A DNA stretch of 64,000 nt from Carex sylvatica (taxonomy: Eukaryota; Streptophyta; Magnoliopsida; Poales; Cyperaceae). The translations under genes and the position numbers were made by a program. The notes beneath the pieces were generated by a model, which ran no database searches, was not told the origin of the DNA, and saw nothing but the letters and a program-made list of their open reading frames with translations. Below are positions 1 to 11,313 of this stretch, piece by piece. How positions within the stretch are numbered: the stretch's first letter is position 1; every line of letters begins with the position of its first letter. Where the stretch lies: positions 62,001 to 126,000 of the forward strand of contig CAXKVR010000006.1 of assembly GCA_964058845.1 (NCBI GenBank), read 5' to 3'.

Positions 1-870
1 ACTAGTCTATCATTGTACCAATTATTCTCGTCATCTAACTGTTGTTAATCCATTGCCTAATATCGCCTCTCGTTTCTCTCGTGAGTATTTCCTGAGATTT
101 CGATCTCAAGCTAAAGATTCTATTGTTTCTCTCGCGCCATAGAGCCCATAGCCCTACCGACCAAACCGTATCCCAGGTCCTCCCGACCTCATCCAATTGC
201 CGAGCTATGGCTATCCATAGTTGCACGTGTGACCTGGCATTTATCGGTCGCCGGTCATTGTAGAATGTCAGAAGCATACGCCAGTATATAGCCGTATAGA
301 CACATTCCCAGAAAAAGTGCACATCCGTTTCCGTTACCGTGTCTACACACAATACACAATCTCCAGGCACTTGACATCCTCTGCGTTAAGAGTACCCCCC
401 TAGTCAATAGTTTGTTCTGTAATAGCACCCATAGAAAAACCTTCACTTTAGGCGGTGCCCTGATCTTCCATAATCTCTTTTGGTAGTCGCAAACCATCCC
501 CGTGTTGTGCAGCATCCTATAGGTGGAAGCTGTTATGAATCTATCACTTGTTTCTCATCTCCACATGAGTTGTAGGAATTTGGATCCTGCTTGGTTGAGA
601 CCCTATAGAATGGTGCTAGTTGCTGAAGATCTTTGAGGAAGAAAGAAAGCCGTTGTTGCAACGGTTTCTCAGATAAATCTTGAATACCATATAGGTCTAT
701 CAAAGTGGCGGCCCAATTACCCTGTCTATCCGAGTGACATATTCAGATCCATTTCGTCAGGAGAGCATCATTTTGAGTTTTTAAATCCATAATTCCCAAC
801 CCTCCATTCTCCTTGAGCGCACAAGTTTTTTCCCAATTAACTAAACAATTGATCGGTTTGCACATCTGAT
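1..870 (-). mobile_element. LINE (non-LTR retrotransposon) 3' remnant
   Basis: On the minus strand, broken reading frames give fragments typical of the C-terminal end of plant LINE polymerases. There is a zinc-binding reverse-transcriptase segment with KIRAPPKVKVFLW at about 510-400, then a block with a C-x2-C pair (VLCVDTV), HFFWEC and LWALWRERNNRIF at about 370-35. A further stretch at 830-760 resembles the GGLGI motif that follows the RT domain. Stops and frameshifts separate the pieces, so the copy is dead. It lies just upstream of the ubiquitin-ligase exons, where that gene's first exon would be expected. Confidence 0.8.
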
Positions 871-1245
871 AATAAGATACTATCAAATGCTTTCTTTTGC
901 TATGCAAATTTGGAGATTAAACTTCACTCTTTTTATTTATTTCAAATGCAATTCACCAAGGCAACCAAGGTCTATCACTTAAATTAAAAAGTCACAATTT
1001 TCTTTTTGAAAAAAATGGAAGAATAAGTCCAAAAAGTCAGATAACTACTTTTGAACAAAATTGAGTGGAAGTTAATGCAAAAACACAGAGGAAATACAGA
1101 AGCAAAGTTCATATTGTGCTTATCATGTAAATGATTCGACAAACATCAGTGTGTCCAGGCTGTTATAAACTTCTTGTGACCATGATCTTTTGTTCTTATT
1201 ATCTTATCCTTTTTCGCTCATAGTTTTTAATAAATTCACATGCAG

Positions 1246-2797
1246 TGTGTGATGGCACCTTCTTTCCATCCCTTCTCCAAGAGATGTCGGCTGTGGTTGG
1301 GTGCTTTAATGACCGTGCAAAGAAACTTCTAGAAATCCACCTCTCATCAGGTTTTAAAAAGTGCATGTTGTGGTTTTTTGGCAACTCACACAACAGCCAT
1401 GGTTCTCTGATCCAAGAGGGAAAAGACTTGGTGACATATGCAATTATTAATGCCATTGCGATGCGAAAGATTTTGAAGAAGTATGACAAGGTAAGTGTTG
1501 TCTTCTTTGACTCTTTTTCAAGTATGACCCTAGAATATTTGTATTTGCAACTACAAAGTCGACTAAGTAGTTCAGAACCAAAAAGGCAAACACGTACCTC
1601 TCTCGTTGAGCTGTACGACCTTCTAAACATAAAAAAAAAATAAAAAACATTTTTTTGAAATAAGCAAAAATACAGAAAGGAAGGGGTAAACAATAAGTAA
1701 TTGCATATGTAGTAACTAGTACGGAATTAGATCAATTTCATTAATGAAACAAATACAAAACAGATGCATCATTCGACCCAGGGTCAAGCTTTCAAGACAA
1801 AGGCTCAGAATCTCCACATTGAGATACTTCAGTCTCCATGGTTGTGCGAATTAATGGCATTTTACATAAATTTGAGGAAAAGCAAAGTTGACAACAAGGC
1901 CCCAATGGAGTTGTTTGGTGATTGCTCGCTCAGGTTTGACAATGACAAGCCGACTCTGACTTGTTGCCTCTTTGAGTCAATGCGGGTCGATGTTGACTTA
2001 ACTTGCTCTATTTGCTTGGTCAGTTATTTTTTTCTATTATTCTTCTCCTTCTTCTAATGTGTGTACATTCCTAAGGCCATTGTTGGTTTCATTAATTTGC
2101 TAAATGTGAAATGATGAAATTAAAGTCCATAAATTGAAATTTTTGGACTTACAATTAGGGAGTTGTGCAATTATTAATTTCCTTTTCTCTGAAAATACAA
2201 TAGAGATGATAATTGTATAACATTTTCTTTCATTTATTTTGGGTTGTGAATATTGTAGGATATGGTATTCGATGCAGTATCTTTGTCATGTGGACATATA
2301 TTCTGTTACATGTGCTGTTGCTCTGCTGCCTCAGTGACCATAATAGATGGGTTGGAGGTTGCTGCACTTGATAAAAAATGTCCCCTTTGCCGAAGGGTAT
2401 GCCTGTTTTACTCTCTTTTTAGAGCAATTTCTTTGAAGTTTTCTTCTTAGTTCATGCTTTCTTGTGTTATGCTCCATTTTTATACCTATTCCTTATTTTC
2501 TTATCAGCGAGGAGTCTACCGAGGAGCAGTACATTTGGACGAGCTCAACATGCTCTTAGGCAAAAGGTTTGTTTGCTAAAAAGAAGGAAGAAATTGTTTA
2601 GAAAAATATCATTATCTAGAAACTGTTTTCATGTATATATAATATTGTTTTTTTTCTTTTTTTTTTCTTTCATTATTGATTGTAAAAACAGCTGCCCTGA
2701 GGAGTGGGACAAACGGCGCCAGATTGAACGGCTTGAGCGAATTCGTCAGGCAAAGGAACACTGGGAGTTTCAGTGCAGAGCTTTTGTGGGCATATAA
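1246..2797 (+). CDS. NLA/BAH1-like SPX-RING E3 ubiquitin ligase (5' exon not in view)
   Basis: Five exons fit one frame: 1246-1490, 1764-2018, 2259-2396, 2508-2566 and 2692-2797 (TAA), all with GT-AG introns. The first encodes the end of an SPX domain ([20 protein letters not shown]); the second continues with [13 protein letters not shown] and starts the RING (DLTCSICL). The third completes the C3HC4 RING ([10 protein letters not shown]...KCPLC), and the last two give the conserved tail ending CRAFVGI. This order and length match the NLA/BAH1 family, which ubiquitinates phosphate and nitrate transporters at the plasma membrane; that role is family knowledge. The exon encoding the SPX start should precede 1246, with a phase-1 junction. 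I do not find it between 870 and 1245, so it is either beyond the window, with a LINE in intron 1, or lost. The visible frame is intact. Confidence 0.85.
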
Positions 2798-3870
2798 ATT
2801 TGAGGGGGAAAAGAACTTCTAGATTTGATTGGTACCTGAGAAATGGATTTTGAGAAAAAAAAATGAACATGTTTGTTTTCATTAGTTTGATTAGTTTAAA
2901 AAATGTCCATACTTTCTGCGGTTGCTAATGATGAAGTAGATAAGCTATATGCTATTGGCAAAACTTGTATTTTGACCTTGTACATTGACTTGTGATTCGT
3001 TTATTGATTGTAGACTTTTAGAACATGTTCTTGCTTTACATCTGGAAAAGGCGCCTGTTTGAATGATTTCTGGTGTGATTATAGGTTGAGACAAAGTTAA
3101 CTATTTTTAGTGACGCCTTTTGTGGCTGTCATACCAATGCGATTACAAACTTTCTGCTTCTTTTGCTATCAAAGTATGAAAGTTGGAATAGGGATGGTTC
3201 GATCAGTATCGGACTAAATTATTTGGTTAGGGTTGTCCAATCCGTATCAAGATTCATGCACACTTGGTCTGTGTGTATCTTGATCGAATCGAATGGTTCT
3301 GACTTGGCACCAAACCGAATTTGATTTGATACCCACCGAACCACTTCCGATTTCTTATCTTGGTGTATGACTCAGATGAATTAATAAATGCAGCAAAAGA
3401 AAAAAAAAATCATTTGATGAAGATTTTATACTAAAATTTCCAAAGTAAATACATGTATATCCCCAGCAGAAAATATGTGGAATCATCGATTTCGTGAAAA
3501 TGATATAACATTCAAAATAAAAGGTTCAAGCTTTAGAATGCATAATTGCTAATAAGTAATAACATAATGCATGTATTGTCAGTGTTTCTTCACTTCTATA
3601 TTTTTTTTTTTGCTGTTTTACATGGGCTGGATAAGAGACATAACACGTGCATAGGTGATTATTATTTACTCTTTAATTATAGCTAGTACACGTTGCCACT
3701 AGAAATGCAGTGCTCAAGTACAACAGCTATACAATCCCAAATCCAAACCAACCAACCAACCAATTAACCATCTCCCCCCCCCCCCCCCCCCACAATAACA
3801 CAGATCCCTATATTTTCAATACCGGCTTTGAAACTCCTTAAATTTGAGTATCTAGCATTGAGTTTACAAT
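2798..3870. other. Intergenic, convergent 3' ends
   Basis: This space lies between the 3' ends of the ubiquitin ligase (+) and the kinase (-). It is AT-rich with no credible coding sequence. It contains an uninterrupted run of 18 C at 3774-3791. A stretch at about 3190-3370, rich in GATTCG/TTCGAT-like words, may be an old MITE but no boundaries could be fixed. Confidence 0.5.
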
Positions 3871-6800
3871 TCAGAAACCAGTCCAACCAGCTGGCTGGTA
3901 CGGTTCATCTTTCTTCGTCTCGCCAATCCCAAAACTATTACGGGATGAATTTGGCGTATCCCTTGCACTAGAAGGGAAAGCATTGAACCCAACCTGATCA
4001 AAACCCCATCCCGAAGAGGAGTCAGAAACCTGTGCAGTACCACTCGATGTGCCAGTTGCAACAATTTTATTACCACTGGTTGAACGAACAGTCCGCATCG
4101 ACCGAGGGTTAGCAGCCTTTGAAACTGGCTGTTGCGGCTTTGATTCATCAGAAAATGCATCCCATGGTTTCGGATCGGGACTTGGGGAATTGAATAGCCC
4201 TTGTTGGAGCTCTTTTAAGGCACCTTCTATTTTTTCCCTTGGCTGTTAAGAGAAATAAAAGAACCAAATTACACAAATGTAAGAATTTTTTGGTCTCAAT
4301 TTGATTTTCTTATCTTTTCTTTTCAAGTGTTAGTGTGATAGATTTAGAAGAGGCTTCTTAAGTATTTAGACAGAAGTTTTAATTAGCTCCTTCCTATTAC
4401 TGGTATCAAAACTGTACAGGTACAGAAATTTGCTTGCCACACCAATCAGACCGGGTCAGAGTTACAATTCTTTAATGTGCTGAGCAACACGTAGGTATCA
4501 CACTGGTTCGATGCAGAAATTGGCTTGCCATACCAGTCAGGCCGGGTCTAGTACAGCACAAAAAACACCTGGGTCAGTACAACAGATGAACAAGCTAGTA
4601 AAGTACTGAAACAGTATACCATCCTGTACTTTTACAAGCACGTACAGAATTTAATGTTGCATTAATTCTCCACAAGAATATCATCTCCAATTTAAACAAA
4701 AACCAATAAAAATGATCCGAGCTATTTCCCACTCAACATATAAATTGATAGTGGTTATACTAGTTCATGTCAAGATATGAATTACGATTTGTGTTATCTT
4801 TGAGATTCTGATATTCATCTCAGTTTGGAATGTTTCTCTGAGAGATATCTTTCTCTAGCTATCACATCTCTACTTACCCTCTCTGACGCATCTATTTAAG
4901 TCTGTATTTCATATTACACAGAATATAGAAATTGTATTATGCTAGTAAGTATTCTTCTAATAAGAATATGATGTAATTCATATATAAAAAACTCAGGTAT
5001 TGTCAGAGAAAGATATTCCAGAGAGAAATATTCTAAACTGAGATGAATATCAGAATCTCAAAGATAGCACTAATCCTCATTCATATCTTGCCAAATGACA
5101 TACCGGAGTATTCAATTTTGTAGAGCTGGCAGGAGAAGGATCTCTGCTAGACTGGACAGGTCCTGTACTGGTGGCACTACTACAACCAGTTGCATTGCGC
5201 TTCAACTCCTCAATATCCTTTCTCTGAGAATGGCATATGGAACATAATTTCTCATACTTCATTTTGATCTCTTCTTTCTCCACATTAGCTATGCGCAACT
5301 CATCTCTAAGCCGATTGACCTCCCTCTGCAATTCCTCTTCTAGCCTCTTACCGGGTTTGGGCTTGTCGAAGCCGTACTCTGAACCATTAGGTGAGAAGGT
5401 TATCTCAAAGTCGCCACCTGATGAGCTGGCACTTTCTCTCTTATTAGGCAGTTGTGGTTTTTCTTTTTCCTTGTCAAAAGTGGTGCCCTTGTCCTCTACA
5501 AAAAAGTTCTTTGCATGTGGAGTTGACCAAAATGCCCCCAGTTGACCTGCATTTGAATTTTCAGTTTCTTTGGAGACGGGGGGTGGTGGAGGGCTCCTAC
5601 GAGGTGGTGGTACGGATTGCACCTTTTTTGGGACTGACAAAAAGAAAGTCAGAAACTAAGGTTAAGGAACAAATTAATGCCATGTGCAAGGACTGAGAAA
5701 AATGTTGTATCTTTCATATTAGAGTTATTGTGTCCAAATTTACTGTCGAAACCTCAGTTAATACCTGGTTCATCTATAACAGGCTCAGTAAGATGAAATC
5801 ATAAAAAAAAGAGTTTTTAATAAAAAAAACTCTGCTGTATATCAGTGTGCAAGGATTGCAAACCAACAATACAAATCAATTACCAATTTCTCCAAGATAT
5901 GTGGTTTGATCTGGTTTTAAGAACAACAACTTTGGCTTAGAGAAAAATAATACGATTAGGGATTGTATAGCTGAGACAGATGTAGTATTCTCCACCGAAC
6001 AAATCCAAGAGCTCAACTGAGGCACAAAAGTCATACCACTTCTTACAAAAATGTTTGGTGATTGTAGCAAATAGGAGAGCGACTATTTATCTGTTTATTA
6101 TTTTTCCTTTGGAAGAAAGCTCAAGCCTCAAAGTCATACCACTTCTTTCAAATGATGGCAACAGTATTGAACCATACCTTCTTTGATGGATTGCATGACT
6201 CTCCACCAAATAGGTTTAGGTGTCATTGGCAAAAAAATGTAAGTAGTTGAGTGTAACATGTGGAAAAAAGTATACCCAAGTAAAGAAAATAAAAAATACC
6301 TTCATCTCGGAAAAAATTAGGTTTAGATTTATGCACATCAATAGAAGAAGCATTAGGAGATGCATCTGGCATTTCCTTTTGTAGCTCCATTGGCAACATC
6401 CCATTCACTCTGAACCAAACCTATCATCAACATTTAATATTGAATAAGGCACTGAAAAAAGGCATTACCTTTTATAGCAACATCCCATTTACTATCTACT
6501 TTGGTTATGTGACTCCGATTGGGTTTCATTTCTAGCCTACCCCCAACTTGTTTGGGACTAAAGGCTTGGTTGTTGTTAAAACAAGCATTGGACTTCTTCA
6601 TTGTGGGGATCACGTTGTAGCACATCCAACAATTACACCTAATTAGCCTTAATTGATCCTGAATTTTGCAATTAAATCTCATTTTAATGGGGGTTGGTTG
6701 CCTCAATTAACAATGGAAGCAGGGCATTGGACCTAAATCAGTCTGATGCCTGCTCGGAACTGTCTGATTCGCTTCATGATTCGTGCGCGCTTGATCCACG

Positions 6801-9464
6801 CGAGTATTGAAGCGGCATGCACAAATCATGAAGCGAATCGGACGGTTCCGAAAATCAGTTCGATGCCCATCAGACGCACCCCTTCCTAATAACTATTAAT
6901 GGTTTAACTAGGCCTCAATCAAGCAGGTAATCCTTCGAACTGAAAAATAATTGGACTTGCCTGAGTAATGTCAGGTCGTGCATCTGGACTTGAAGCCAGC
7001 ATGTCTCTAATGAGATTAATAATAGAAGGGCTATACTTAGGTGAATCTGGAATGCGATAGTTCCCGTTTAGAACTTGTAACTTTGACTCGCCATCAAAAG
7101 CTGACTTTAGATAGCATATTCTGTACAAGAGACAACCCAGAGCCTGACATGAAAAAAGAGCAAAAGGTTAACCTTTTTCGATCCTTATAAAAATTCAATT
7201 GAAGGGAGACTTCCACTGTAGACAAACTATGGGCATCATGTGAATCACTATGTATATGAACCAAATTCAATCCGTATTGTTGCCCAGGAATAGTTAAGCA
7301 TAATAAAACCAGATCATAGGAAATGTTAACTTACCCAAATATCTACTTTCTCGCTGATAACCTCCTTTCTATAGAGATCCCACATCTGCAAGAATTCAAG
7401 TTTATTCAAGACAATAGATTAAAGTGAATAATATAGAAAATATGTAGTTATGTAGGACACAGAAAAAGGAAAATTACTTAAAAAAAAAAAAATCTTCATG
7501 ATTTAACCAATTTTTTTCGAATTGCGGTCCTCAAATGGTTCATTTGGATCATTTTGGTGCTTAAGAATTAAATACATCACCCTAATAAAAGACTCTGACA
7601 GACAAAAAAAAAAGAAACCATACAAAACTGAAATGTGAGCTAAAGGAATCAAAATAACAAAAAGCTTGAGACTTAAAGGTCTCGTGCAATTTACTTAAAT
7701 GAATAAAAAAAACTCTTATGATTAAATGTTAATGTTACACTTTGATCAATATATCTGATAATCATAAAACACCACTTAAGGACAAACTGATGCATCATAA
7801 ACAGAAAATAGTCAAAATACCAAATAGAAAGTAACCGGAAACTTAAAGGACCTATTGTAAATTTTTCTCTTGGAAAAAAGAGTAAAAGGAAGGACCAACC
7901 TCAGGGGCTCTATAGGCAGGAGTTGTATGCTTCCTTATATTGTCCTCTTCAATTCCCATCTCCTCAGGCCTATCAAATATTTTATGATTTGTTGAAACAC
8001 TACCAAAATCACACAATTTCCAAGCACCATCTGCCCCAAGAAGAACATTTTCAACCTTTAAATCCCTACAAATAGAAGGAATTGGGTCTAAACAATTAGA
8101 TTATATATGCACTATAGTACAGATATTCAGGATCTGAAAATTTTAAATTTAAACAATTTCTCGTGCTGAATCCAAAACTTGAGGAGGCACCTATGCTACC
8201 AAATTACTAATCAATTATTGTGTTCTTAGCACTTGAAGTTAAAGGCATTCTTTATTACATTGATCCCCAAGTTTTAAACCTACCTGGCCTTAATGACTGG
8301 ATGATTTTGACATGGATCCTCAATGTATATTGCTCCTATGTGTTTGGATTTTTCTTACTACTGGGCTCAAAGATGAATCATGCATTTTCATGGGAGCGCA
8401 CCCATATTAAGCAAAAATCAGAATAATCTAAGCTAAGATTACACAAATGAGATTAGTTTTCGACTGAAGTATAGCCAAACCCAGGGGTGGCACCCTGGAT
8501 TTTGAAAATTTATGGAGATCTATAGGCCTGGACCCACTTTGCCCCTTCCTGAAATTTGTTTTGCCCCGTTTGGAATTCTGATATGTAATTTGGGTTAAAT
8601 TTAGAGTTAAAATTAGAATAAATTCCTTGAATTCGGATTGGTAATTAGAATTAGAAGTTAGAGCAATGTTTATTATCTAGTACCAGATTAGCTATTTATA
8701 AACCCGATTCGCTATTTTTTTGCTCCCCCCATGAATATCCTGGATCCACCCCCAGCCAAACCAGTACTATGACATTCAATAAGGTTATTAGTTCGTAGTG
8801 CCTTACCTCCCCAAAATTCAAGTGAAACAGTAACATACTGCTCCAAAGTGCTACTCAGCAAAATAACCATTGTTCATTTATTTTTCCTATATTGGTCATA
8901 CTGATACTGATACTGATACCCAAAATTAAACTCTTGAGCTCTCTCAAGCAAGCAGGTAAACATTCAAATGCACAACACCTGAGAAGAACACGCATACCTA
9001 TGAGCCATCGGGGGAGACTGACAATGCATGGCGAACACGGCATTACACACATCCCGAAAGATCAACACAACTTTTTTCTCCTCAAAATACGCGCTCCCTC
9101 CTCTAGTCTCTAAAACCGATACCAACGACTTTTCACAGAATTCCATCAACAGCATTGCTTCCCTGCTTCTCCCCATATCAAGCACAGCATGACCCACCAA
9201 AGACACCACATTGGGATGCCCCTGAAGAGACTTCATGACTGACACCTCCTTCATTACCAAATCATACGACTCCTTATCTTGTATCATTACATGTTTCAAA
9301 GCATACTGTTTTGATGGGTTAACAAGATCATGTGCCAGGTACACTGACGAAAACCCACCTTCAGCTAAGAGCTCCTTTACATGGATCTTTACATTGGAGA
9401 TGTCAATTGTGCGGTTTTCGAGACCCGCTGGTTCCTTTGGCATGAATTGCTTCAGTCTCCACAT
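3871..9464 (-). CDS. AAK1/NAK-family (Ark/Prk-like) serine/threonine kinase
   Basis: Seven exons join in one frame on the minus strand: 9464-8998, 8065-7900, 7385-7335, 7143-6961, 6420-6300, 5633-5104 and 4242-3871 (TGA), giving about 629 aa. The kinase domain is complete. It has a glycine loop (AEGGFSSVYLA), Lys57 in YALKH, HRD at about 155-157, DFG at about 175-177 (LCDFGSVS), APE (YRAPEMWDLY), and a C-lobe ending in DARPDIT. Then come a proline-rich linker (RRSPPPPP), a predicted coiled coil (about LEEELQREVNRLRDELR), and a Ser/Gly-rich tail with DPKPWDAF and QPAGWTGF. This architecture matches plant AP2-associated-kinase homologues, which act in clathrin-mediated trafficking (family inference). 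The ATG at 9464 precedes the kinase domain by about 30 residues. The fourth intron appears to start with GC at 6960-6959. Foldback repeats sit in two introns. Confidence 0.9.
4771..5090. repeat. Long foldback repeat (about 86-bp arms) in the last kinase intron
   Basis: The segment 4771-4856 is a near-perfect inverted copy of 5005-5090. Matching words include CAAGATATGA at 4771 with TCATATCTTG at 5081, and GAGATTCTGATATTCATCTC with its complement. The loop is about 150 bp and AT-rich. It looks like a MITE or foldback element. Its right arm ends only about 14 bp from the coding edge of exon 6, next to that exon's splice donor at 5103-5102. Confidence 0.8.
6430..6720 (-). repeat. Possible Au-type SINE or other dispersed repeat in kinase intron
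   Basis: On the minus strand, words such as AACAACAACCAAGCC, then AGTCCCAAACAAGTTGGG and TAGGCTAGAAATG, resemble the conserved 3' half of Au-like SINEs common in plant introns. I did not identify clear A and B boxes or target-site duplications. The call rests on word resemblance from memory. Confidence 0.3.
6743..6873. repeat. Short hairpin MITE in kinase intron 4
   Basis: CTGATGCC...GATTCGCTTCATGATTCGTGC (6743-6786) is inverted as GCACAAATCATGAAGCGAATC...GATGCCCATCAG (about 6818-6873). The arms are about 45-55 bp with a small loop. The TCCGATTCG/ATTCGTGC vocabulary recurs in other MITEs of this window, for example near 19.7, 39.8 and 50.8 kb. Confidence 0.7.
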
Positions 9465-9830
9465 GGTAATACTTGTTTGCAAAATCTACGATCCGATCCG
9501 ATACGATCCGATCTGATTGTTGCGCGATTCTTCAAGACAACTGCCCGAGCAACGCTTGAATGAATAGGGGGGTAAAAGGAGGAGGTGAACTTACCGTTGG
9601 TTGGAGTTACGGTTACGGTCACTGGATTCCTCCTCTTCCTTGTAGTTGAGTTTGTTTGTTTGTTTGTGACTGAGTGATTATTTGAAAGGTGGAGGAGGTG
9701 ATCGATGGATAATCGGAAAAGAGAGATCTGGGGACGACGCAATAAAGCAATTTCATTTATATACCCTGACGATGTGGGGCCCAGTTACAGAAGAGACGAA
9801 ACAAATAAAGAGAAATTGCGATTTAACGAG
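9465..9830 (-). promoter_or_regulatory. Kinase 5' leader and promoter region (inferred)
   Basis: Upstream of the kinase ATG on the minus strand is a GATCCGATCC-type simple repeat at about 9488-9515. A good splice donor (ACG|GTAAGT-like) at about 9595 suggests an intron within the 5' leader, with the transcription start near 9.7 kb. No TATA box could be assigned with confidence. Confidence 0.35.
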
Positions 9831-9849
9831 ACAATTTTCTAGTCTTTTT

Positions 9850-11270
9850 TTGTTTTTGTTAGTTAGAAATAAAGATGAATGATAATTCTGTATCACCTAT
9901 GAAAATTGACATATTGGAAGTACTACAATTGACCTTTTTTCTAGAACCAAATCTTTTGTTCCAAGAAATTCTTGTCTTTGAAAAATTCTTGTCTCTAAAA
10001 TTACTGATACGTTGATTCAAAATAAGTTTTGTAGCAAATTTATATTCAATATTTAAATGTCAAATCACGTGAAATCATGTTGCTCGTTTGGATGATAATT
10101 CATTCTGAATCCACGTATAAATAACTTTAAAAACAAAAAAATTCAGCTTACAGAAGAGCAAATGATCCAGTTCCTCTTTTCTCATATCTTTATCTTCTCC
10201 CCAAATTTTATTTCAATTGTTTTAATTATTGGGCCTTAATTGTTGACTGAGTTTGTGATACTGTCCGAATTTTAATTCTAAAAAATTGTTAAGTTCTTGT
10301 GAGTTCACCACCTCTCCTGATGAGATATCCCAAATAATTTAATCTTGACAACCGCTGTCAAGTTAAGAAAAAAAAGGAGATATATCCCAAATAATACTCT
10401 TTTATAATGAAAAGGCTTACTGTTGCTACGTAACTTGCTTATAGTCTTTAGGGGGAATTTCACCTATAACTTGCTTATAGTCTTTTGAGGGGTATACGTG
10501 AAATTCCCTCTAGTCTTTAATAATAAGATTCAATTGAAATGTGATTTTCATATTTTTAGAAAAGGGATTCCCACAAGATATCTTAGGATCATTTCTTTTT
10601 AAATGACCAGAGCAAATATGTCGTTTGAACTACTCGTTGGAATGATTAAAGAAGAATTTAGGATATTTCATTCTCAGAGACAAATAATACAAGATACATA
10701 TAGAGGTGCTACGTTTATCCGATTATCCAGATTTAATCCAAAACTAAACTGAATTCGAACTAAATCCAATCCAAATCCAATTAATTTTGATAGAGTATGA
10801 TTTAAAAAATATAACCAATTAAATTATGAGTACGATTACAAAATTAATATTCAAAACTGAACTGAATTCAAACTGAATCCAATCCAAATCCAATTAATTT
10901 CGATAAAGTATGATTTAAAAAATATAACCGATTAAATTATGAGTACGATTACAAAATTAATAATTTAATATCCAATTCAAATCCGAACTAGAACTGATAT
11001 GTAATGAATAGAATACAGAATTAATTTAATTATCCAACCCATAACCAACCCAACCCAATACTCGTATAAATACCGATAACATATTGATAGCATAGCCATA
11101 AGATTTTTGAAAGATATTCATATTCATATAACATTAAAAAACGAATAGACTATTTTAATTTTTCAAAAACTTGTGAACTTTTTAATTACCTTCTAAAATA
11201 TCAATATTTTAATATACTATTTGCATTATAAAAACAGTCTTTTCAAAATTTTACTCATATAATATCCAAA
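9850..11270. repeat. Intergenic AT-rich region with a ~115-bp direct repeat
   Basis: No coding sequence is supported. Two tandem, about 90% identical copies of a segment containing AATCCAATCCAAATCCAATT and TATGATTTAAAAAATATAAC lie at about 10742-10852 and 10853-10968. A shorter duplication (ACTTGCTTATAGTCTTT) sits at about 10432-10500. The repeated segment resembles sequence-diverged MITE material. Confidence 0.55.
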
Positions 11271-11313
11271 TCACAAACTTTCTGAAACAAACACACAATA
11301 AAATAGTTGCAAA

